From Leptasterias polaris (taxonomy: Eukaryota; Echinodermata; Asteroidea; Forcipulatida; Asteriidae): a stretch of DNA of 64,000 bases. The position numbers and the translations under genes were made by a program. The notes under the pieces are model-generated. The model saw only the letters and a list, made by a program, of their open reading frames with translations. It was not told where the DNA came from and ran no database searches. Below, piece by piece: positions 58,401 through 64,000 of this stretch. Positions within the stretch are counted from its first letter, which is position 1; each line of letters starts with the position of its first letter. The DNA lies in the NCBI GenBank assembly GCA_037783415.1, contig JAZGTN010000036.1, positions 320,001 to 384,000 on the forward strand, in the 5' to 3' direction.

Positions 58401-59481
58401 ACATCCTTTAAAAACATGGTAGAGTTCACGATGTTTAATCCTGAGAATTATTTCCATCTGAAATGTTATGATCGAGAAAATTGTTGAATCTGACCTTATT
58501 TCTGTGGCCATAAAAAATAAGTTTTATAGCGTGTACAAATAGTTTTATGATATCTCTTTAAAACTAGAGGATTGGAATAAATGTACTTATCAAAAAACCA
58601 ATACCGTCGTACCATCCCTTTATGTATTTTAGTCATGCATGCATATAATGTGTGTTCAGATTCTTGTTATATTGATTCTTACTAACACAGAAAAAGAATA
58701 AAAGCACTAATATGCAAATAAGAGTACAAACTTCCAAGCTATTACATAGGTTTGTACACAAACATAGATGCGCACACACAGCTTCAACACACAAGGCATG
58801 TTGGCGCTCGAGTCGATATGTTGGCGCTCGAGTCAATATATACAGCTGTATGTATGGACACCAGTCAAAAGTCATTAGAACCATGCACTGCCTAGTAGCC
58901 AGTGATCCAACCCCGGGTGGCAATATTTTTGTTGCAGTAAGAAATTGCCATCGGACCTTATTTCAGCATTCACACGTAACGTATGATGGGATGGGATTGG
59001 CGGAAATAAGGTCCCATGGCAATTGTTTTCTGCACAAAAAATGGTCCTGTATACAACTGTGTGTATATACATAAATATCAAGTAAAAACAGTGGGAAACT
59101 GACTGGGAATATATTAAATTATTATCGGGTGAACAAAAAACTTGACTAGAGTGGGATTCAAACCTATGACCTCTGGATTGACGTGATGGTGCTCTACCTA
59201 GCCCATAGTTGTGTATATATGTACATGTACATATTCTACTATTACCACGTAATTGCAATGATAAGACAAATTAAATCATATTTTATACAGAGTCACTCCG
59301 CAACAACACCGTCTGCCGGGGTGCAACAGACTCCAGCATAGAGGTGGCTACAGGTGACTGGTTGCGGTACGCAAAAGACAGAGATGGAGGCCGCAAAGCA
59401 CGGCATGCCATGATGGAGCTACAGAAGCAAGCATCAGGACTGCAGGGAAATTCTGTTGCAATGGCTATTGACAGCGACTAA
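55444..59481 (+). CDS. DUF4806-type accessory protein, six exons, 384 aa, intact
   Basis: Exons: 55444-55648, 55794-55905, 56085-56356, 56744-56958, 57563-57722, 59291-59481. All introns are GT-AG, phases agree, and the joined frame (1,155 nt) is open to TAA. The N-terminus (MFAVVEFQETSEVEVVPINW, then ICSWP) is the usual start of the animal DUF4806 family. The middle is basic and acidic with a poly-Pro run (~136-143), then a helix ERQLLAGMEVLKVKMASQER. The C-terminal domain EGHLSTVGGRNVVDCVRRAM to KRAFNTLKIFGVL is DUF4806-like. In many animals such proteins are encoded beside Tnp2-like transposases. It lies 0.5 kb downstream of the transposase on the same strand, inside the same termini. Its role is unknown; it may bind the subterminal repeats. 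It is intact while the transposase has a stop. The last intron hosts a MITE and a SINE head. Confidence 0.85.
57982..58410. mobile_element. Fold-back MITE in the last intron of the DUF4806-type gene
   Basis: The left arm (57,982 to about 58,167; starts AAGGATGTGTGACGT) is repeated inverted to 58,410 (ACGTCACACATCCTT). Inner ends pair as GGCCACTTGCTCGATTCCAC with GTGGAATCGAGCAAGTGGCC. Arms are ~185 bp with a ~50-bp loop and many small differences. No coding capacity. It is nested inside the giant element, so it inserted later. Confidence 0.85.
58935..59035. repeat. Hairpin repeat (fold-back remnant) in the same intron
   Basis: AAATTGCCATCGGACCTTAT on the left pairs with ATAAGGTCCCATGGCAATT on the right across a ~40-bp loop, giving a long imperfect hairpin. 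Probably a small MITE remnant. Confidence 0.6.
59080..59212 (-). mobile_element. tRNA-derived SINE head
   Basis: On the minus strand GGGCTAGGTAGAGCACC (box A-like) is followed by GGTCATAGGTTTGAATCCCA (box B-like; consensus GGTTCGANTCC with one base changed). The spacing and the run from 59,208 to 59,150 fit a tRNA's 3' two-thirds. There is no amino-acid acceptor pairing, so it is a SINE head rather than a tRNA gene. The tail goes leftwards to about 59,080 without a clear end. Confidence 0.5.
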
Positions 59482-60480
59482 CCCAACTCCATAGGCCTTT
59501 TTACTATATAACATTCCTCATTTTCACTTTTTTAATCTTTTATTTATTTATTTATTTATTATTTTTAAAGTTATTTTTTACAAGTTTGATATACAGAATG
59601 TTTATTCAACTTGTACGGTTTTCACATCGTGTTTTATGATGCCCAAAGCGAAACACAACTGACTTTTTCATGGTAGTAAGGTAAACAACTTGCATTTTGC
59701 AAGGTATATATGTCATCGAGACTTAACAGTTCCACGGCCAGTCGTTTTGATAGCTATACTCATAATATCGTGCTCAAAACTTTATTTCACTAAGTTCTAT
59801 CAAGAAACGACGAAGCACAAACGGCAATAGAAATAATAACATTGATGTACGGCCATTGATGCTTATTCATACAATGAGCAAAACCTTCCTTAATTTCGAT
59901 GACACTCAGTGATGATGCATTTAAAAGGATAATAAACCATTGGATTTTTGGATATGTACACTTATTCCAATCCTCTAGTTTTCAAGAGACATCATAAAAC
60001 CAACCTGTGAAAATTCCATCAAAATAGGTGATCACGTTTTTGAGAAATTGGCATTGAACGGTAAGTGGCCTTCATTGGAGTGGCCTTCGAAAGCCACTGC
60101 AATGAAATTGTGTACAAACATTTCTCGAAGATGACAGTATTTCAGACGGTTGGTACCAGTGCCGACTTTATACTAAGTTTTTAGATTAAAAATCGGATTT
60201 TTTTTTTTTATATTCACCAATCCTCTGCCATGTCTATAAACAAAGGTGAACACCTAGTCCTTAGACCATTTTTGCACAATCATGCATCAATGAAATATAA
60301 GTGGTTTAAATGTAATTTCAATTCAATTCAATTCAATTCAACTCACAATTTAGTGATGGCCAGTCTTTTATTTACATTCACTTTTAGTCTTCCATTAATA
60401 TTTGAAATGTTTACCCATTAATGTTTGAAAAATAAACAAATGGTTATGTTTGCAGGAAATATTTCATATGTGTTCTTTTT
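59482..60480. other. 3' flank of the DUF4806-type gene, non-coding
   Basis: No exon seen. A (TTCAA)n run at 60,317-60,342 marks a possible LINE 3' tail. AATAAA-like words (GAAAAATAAAC, about 60,426) precede the right array. Confidence 0.4.
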
Positions 60481-60489
60481 CAGTGTTTT

Positions 60490-62270
60490 AAGTTGGGTCA
60501 ACCTTGAGCCAATGTTGATAAAATGTTGGGCCAACATTGGACCACAGGAAAAGGACCAATGTTCAGTTAACATTTGGCCAATATAATGGTTAAATGTTGG
60601 GCCGATGTTGGTCCACTAAATATATGATACAAAGGGTCAACATTGGGCCAATGTTAAACCAATATTGGTTCATAATGAATGATATGGCCGAACATTGGCT
60701 CAAGTTTGGTCATTTTAAGTAAATGATACGAAAAAGGGCCAAAATTGGAACAATGTTGGTCCACAGTAGGTGATAGGGAGGCAACATTGGACCAATGTGG
60801 CTCAATGTTAGAACTTTGCCCGATACGAAGAGCCAACATTGGCCCAATGTTGGCCTAATATTGGTTCATAGTTAACGATACGAAGGGCCAACATTGGCCC
60901 AATGTTGACCTAATATTGGTTCATAGTTAGTGAAACAAGGGGCCAATGTTGGCCTAATATTGGTCCATAGTTAATGATACAAAGGACCAACATTGGCCCA
61001 ATGTTGACCTAATATTGGTTCATAGTTAGTGATACAAAGGGCCAACATTGGCCCAATGTTGGCCTAATATTGGTTCATAGTTAGTGAAACAAAGGGCCAA
61101 CATTGGCCCAATGTTGGCCTAATATTGGTTCATAGTTAGTGAAACAAGAGGCCAATGTTGGCCTAATATTGGTTCATAGTTAATGATACAAAGGGCCAAC
61201 ATTGGGCCAATGTTGACCTAATATTGGTTCATAGTTAGTGATACAAAGGGCCAACATTGGCCCAATGTTGACCTAATATTGGTTCATAGTTAGTGAAACA
61301 AGGGGCCAATGTTGGCCTAATATTGGTCCATAGTTAATGATACAAAGGGCCAACATTGGGCCAATGTTGACCTAATATTGGTTCATAGTTAGTGATACAA
61401 AGGGCCAACATTGGCCCAATGTTGACCTAATATTGGTTCATAGTTAGTGATACAAGTGCCCAATGTTGGCCTAATATTGGTTCATAGTTAGTGATACAAA
61501 GGGCCAACATTGGCCCAATGTTGACCTAATATTGGTTCATAGTTAGTGAAACAAGGGGCCAATGTTGGCCTAATATTGGTCCATAGTTAATGATACAAAG
61601 GGCCAACATTGGGCCAATGTTGACCTAATATTGGTTCATAGTTAGTGATACAAAGGGCCAACATTGGCCCAATGTTGACCTAATATTGGTTCATAGTTAG
61701 TGATACAAGGGCCCAATGTTGGCCTAATATTGGTTCATAGTTAGTGATACAAAGGGCCAACATTGGCCCAATGTGGGCCTAATATTGGTTCATAGTTAGT
61801 GAAACAAGAGGCCAATGTTGGCCTAATATTGGTTCATAGTTAGTGATACAAGGGCCCAATGTTGGCCTAATATTGGTTCATAGTTAGTGATACAAAGGGC
61901 CAACATTGGCCCAATGTGGGCCTAATATTGGTTCATAGTTAGTGAAACAAGGGGCCAATGTTGGCCTAATATTGGTTCATAGTTAATGATACAAAGGGCC
62001 AACATTGGGCCAATGTTGACCTAATATTGGTTCATAGTTTGTGATACAAAGGGCCAACATTGGCCCAATGTTGACCTAATATTGGTTCATAGTTAGTGAT
62101 ACAAGGGGCCAATGTTGGCCTAATATTGGTCCATAGTTAATGATACAAAGGGCCAACATTGGGCCAATGTTGACCTAATATTGGTTCATAGTTAGTGATA
62201 CAAAGGGCCAACATTGGCCCAATGTTGGCCTAATATTGGTTCATAGTTAATGATAAAAAGGGCCAACGTT
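60490..62270. repeat. Right subterminal array, 55-bp and 44-bp units
   Basis: The 55-bp unit is CATAGTTAGTGATACAAAGG, GCCAACATTGGCCCAATGTT, then GGCCTAATATTGGTT. A 44-bp variant lacks one half of the palindrome. About 35 units run in irregular alternation, starting diverged at ~60,490. Both types keep CCAACATTGG/CCAATGTTGG, the core shared with the 120-bp array. Confidence 0.93.
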
Positions 62271-62447
62271 GGGCCAACGTTGGGCCAACTTTTACGTTGG
62301 GCCAACGTTGGGCCAACTTTTACGTTGGGCCAACGTAACGCCGATGAGCAAAACTGTGTTGGGCCAACGTTGACAGCCAACGTTGGCCCAACGAAACTTG
62401 TTTCGTTGGCCCAACGTTGGGCCACCATTGTGATGCTATCTGGGTAA
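62271..62447 (-). repeat. Right terminal region with GCCAACGTTGGC palindromes and inverted terminus
   Basis: Repeats GGGCCAACGTTGGGCCAAC with TTTTACGTTGGGCC, then an inner hairpin (CGTTGGCCCAACGAAACTTG / TTTCGTTGGCCCAACG), ending TGATGCTATCTGGGTAA. It mirrors the left end at 45,397. Confidence 0.8.
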
Positions 62448-63032
62448 GCTTCCGCTGGGCCAATAAGACAATTGCAGACCTGCCAACCTGTACGCATTTT
62501 GCGTACCATGCACGCATTTTCAGTTGATGTTTTGGAAGTTGCTGCATACGATGTCTTCTTCCATAAAAAAAGCCACGAAAAGACCCCGGTGGCAGCTACT
62601 TAAACATTGCGCAACAATGTCGCATAAATTTGACAGTTGCAACGGCTGGAATAGCGTATACCCTGACCTTTGACCGCTTTTTGTTATTTTGAACATTTTT
62701 CACTAATTACGTGATATTTTGACGATTTCTTTTTTTAAAACAGCAATCTAAAACTTATGGTTTATGATTTTATATCACTAAATTACATAAACGGTATAAT
62801 AGTTGTAAAATCACATCCAGGCCATTCACAGTGTGAAGGACGATATTTATTGGAAGTGTTTAGTTGAGTTTAACTAAGATATTTCACAGAGAAAACATGT
62901 GTCGTTCGCTCGTTCATATAACTTATAAGCGTAAACACATACATGTAAATACCTATATAGATTAACACAATCAGTATGCTCCAATTACCAATTACCAAAG
63001 GAGGGTAGTGGTAGCACTTAAAGACTAACTAA
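62448..63032. other. Non-coding, no feature seen
   Basis: Flank between the giant element and the Penelope-like remnant. Nothing recognised. Confidence 0.4.
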
Positions 63033-63089
63033 TTACATTAAAAAAACGCATGAGCTTTCGTAGCAACAACTACACTTCATCAGATGCAA
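63033..63089 (-). ncRNA. Hammerhead ribozyme motif of a Penelope-like element
   Basis: On the minus strand the core CTGATGA (63,083-63,077) is followed by AGTGTAGTTGTTGCTAC, a stem II hairpin (GTAG/CTAC), then CGAAA (63,060-63,056). TTGCAT (63,089-63,084) can pair with ATGTAA (63,038-63,033) as stem I, with UUA as the likely cleavage triplet. Stem III is weak, as is usual in the small hammerheads of Penelope-like elements. It lies just past the GIY-YIG coding remnant on the same strand, where these ribozymes are known to sit. Activity is not shown. Confidence 0.75.
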
Positions 63090-63122
63090 CGAAGGGGACA
63101 AGCCAAAAGCATGTATATATAA

Positions 63123-63560
63123 TTAACAAAGTAACATGTTAATGAATCCAAAATAACAAAAGGTGGAGTCAGTGACAGAGTCTTGAAAGCATCTAATCCT
63201 GGTTATAGTGGGACAAGAAACCAAGGTCCCTATTAGAAGTCCTTGATCAATACAGTTCAGGTTCTTGATGATCTTTTGTTCAGCAGCTTCCCTTTCAAAT
63301 CTGTCCCTGAATGCTCTCTGCTGAACAATTGCCACCTTGTGGTGATGCAGGGAATGACCAGGCAAATTGAAGTGCTCAGCTACTGGTTTCTGTATGTCAT
63401 TGTTTCTGATGTCAAAGTCGTGGCGACTGTCCAGTTTGTCCAATGTATATTGCTGAGGGACAATGCTGACGGGAGATGGCATAATTATTAGATTGGTTGA
63501 GTTGCAACTGAATGAGCCTTTGATGGCAAGTGATGAATTGTTCGGTCCGATGATCTGGGT
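63123..63560 (-). pseudogene. Penelope-like element GIY-YIG endonuclease, degenerate C-terminus
   Basis: On the minus strand one frame carries CPSAIYIGQTGQSPR (the Y-I-G half of GIY-YIG). After a shift and a gap of about ten codons, another frame carries SRHDFDIRNNDIQKPVAEHF, LPGHS, then REAAEQKIIKNLN and QGL. A second shift near 63,235 leads to NRDLGFLSHYNQD and a stop. This is the usual end of Penelope-like polyproteins. The reverse transcriptase is absent. At least two frameshifts make it dead. Confidence 0.8.
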
Positions 63561-64000
63561 GCTTTTTAACACCGAAAGGCAAATAACTCTTGGAACCATA
63601 CCACCCTTTCGTTATCGCATGGATGCCCCATTGAATCGAATATGAATGAGCACTTGTTTGCCGTGTGGGGATATTTAAACTTCCAAGCTGTTTCAACCAT
63701 AGAGCATGGAGCAACTTGTGTTTCAACGGACGAGACAAAGCAGGGAAATTTACCGAAACGGGTTTTTTTTATTTCTCGAAGGTTTCAAGGTTGACTCCAA
63801 CCACATGCTCCAACCTCTCCCATGTTCCTTGCCACAATTTAACGAAGGTGGGAAAGCACGTTGGACAAAACTCGAAATGTGGTTCGAAATGTCCGAATAT
63901 TTCATCAAAAATGTCAACCTAAGATCACAGTAAAGTCGTGAGATAAGAATCTAGCTTTTCTTGATCAAACCATTGTTAAGAATGGGGGTGACGGGGAGAT
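63561..64000. other. Right window edge, no gene recognised
   Basis: Short open frames on both strands lack any domain resemblance. The Penelope-like reverse transcriptase is not found in this stretch, so the remnant is truncated on its 5' side. Confidence 0.4.

Larger units (their letters stand above)
45397..62447 (+). mobile_element. 17-kb giant DNA transposon with satellite-like subterminal arrays
   Basis: TTACCCAGATAACATC at 45,397 is mirrored at 62,447 (inward on the minus strand: TTACCCAGATAGCATC), 15 of 16 bases. Both termini run on after a few bases into GGSCCAACGTTGG. Between them, in order: a 120-bp array (to ~50,685), a leader region, a Tnp2-like transposase gene, a DUF4806-type gene, and a 44-55-bp array. 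Both arrays are built on CCAAYRTTGG palindromes although their units differ. Taking TA as target duplication, the termini would be CCCAGATA. The gene pair on one strand with shared termini and shared array motif makes a single element the simplest reading. The transposase has one premature stop, so this copy may depend on others. Confidence 0.78.

Noticed and set aside
59150..59208. A functional tRNA gene on the minus strand
   Set aside because: Box B deviates, no acceptor stem pairs, and no terminator follows; a SINE head fits better.

Overview
This window is nuclear DNA from an animal, probably a marine invertebrate. A deuterostome such as an echinoderm fits best, but no species marker is present. 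It is AT-rich and intron-containing. It has almost no ordinary host genes, but a dense mix of transposon classes that co-occur in such genomes: an L2/CR1-like LINE, a DIRS-type retrotransposon, a Penelope-like remnant with a hammerhead ribozyme, hAT and fold-back elements, two Tnp2-type (CACTA-related) transposase genes, and scattered exons of zinc-finger, THAP and multigene 'uncharacterised' families that spread with mobile DNA.

Left part (1-23.9 kb). A four-finger C2H2 protein gene runs off the left edge on the minus strand (1-928). A 111-bp satellite array (about 5.03-6.41 kb and 9.88-10.25 kb) is split by an almost intact LINE (6,411-9,872) with a 961-residue endonuclease/reverse transcriptase ORF. 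The array ends on the right in a CACTG-type transposon terminus at 10,248. From 11,807 to 18,482 (+) an 11-exon gene assembles in frame into an 888-residue Tnp2-like transposase. A broken LINE fragment (about 20.1-21.0 kb), a 5S-rRNA-like sequence (21.79-21.92 kb) and a palindromic minisatellite (22.1-22.3 kb) follow.

Middle part (24-45 kb). A 3'-truncated DIRS-like element lies on the minus strand (24.0-26.7 kb), with gag in two frames and RT-RNase H. Then come a frameshifted exon of a multigene family (27.1-27.6 kb, +), a degenerate exon duplication (29.8-30.5 kb), a frameshifted THAP domain between CRE-containing inverted repeats (31.0-31.7 kb) and decayed tandem repeats (32.1-33.1 kb). 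A non-autonomous element with two subterminal arrays (33.3-38.06 kb) is followed by a hAT-type element with a perfect 8-bp target duplication inside a 66-bp minisatellite (38.57-40.66 kb), a fold-back element (41.6-42.1 kb), and an intact exon of the same multigene family (42.39-43.11 kb, minus).

Right part (45.4-62.45 kb) is the most interesting. Inverted termini starting TTACCCAGATA at 45,397 and 62,447 bound a 17-kb unit. In order it holds a 5.3-kb array of about 44 copies of a 120-bp repeat, a Tnp2-like transposase gene with one in-frame stop, an intact six-exon DUF4806-type gene of 384 residues, and a second array of 44-55-bp repeats. Both arrays are built on CCAAYRTTGG palindromes. I read it as one giant two-gene DNA transposon whose subterminal transposase-binding sites have expanded into satellite DNA. 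The right edge carries a Penelope-like GIY-YIG remnant with a hammerhead motif (minus).

A recurring theme is that three separate elements (5-10 kb, 33-38 kb and 45-62 kb) combine transposon ends with tandem arrays of element-specific palindromic or repeated motifs.
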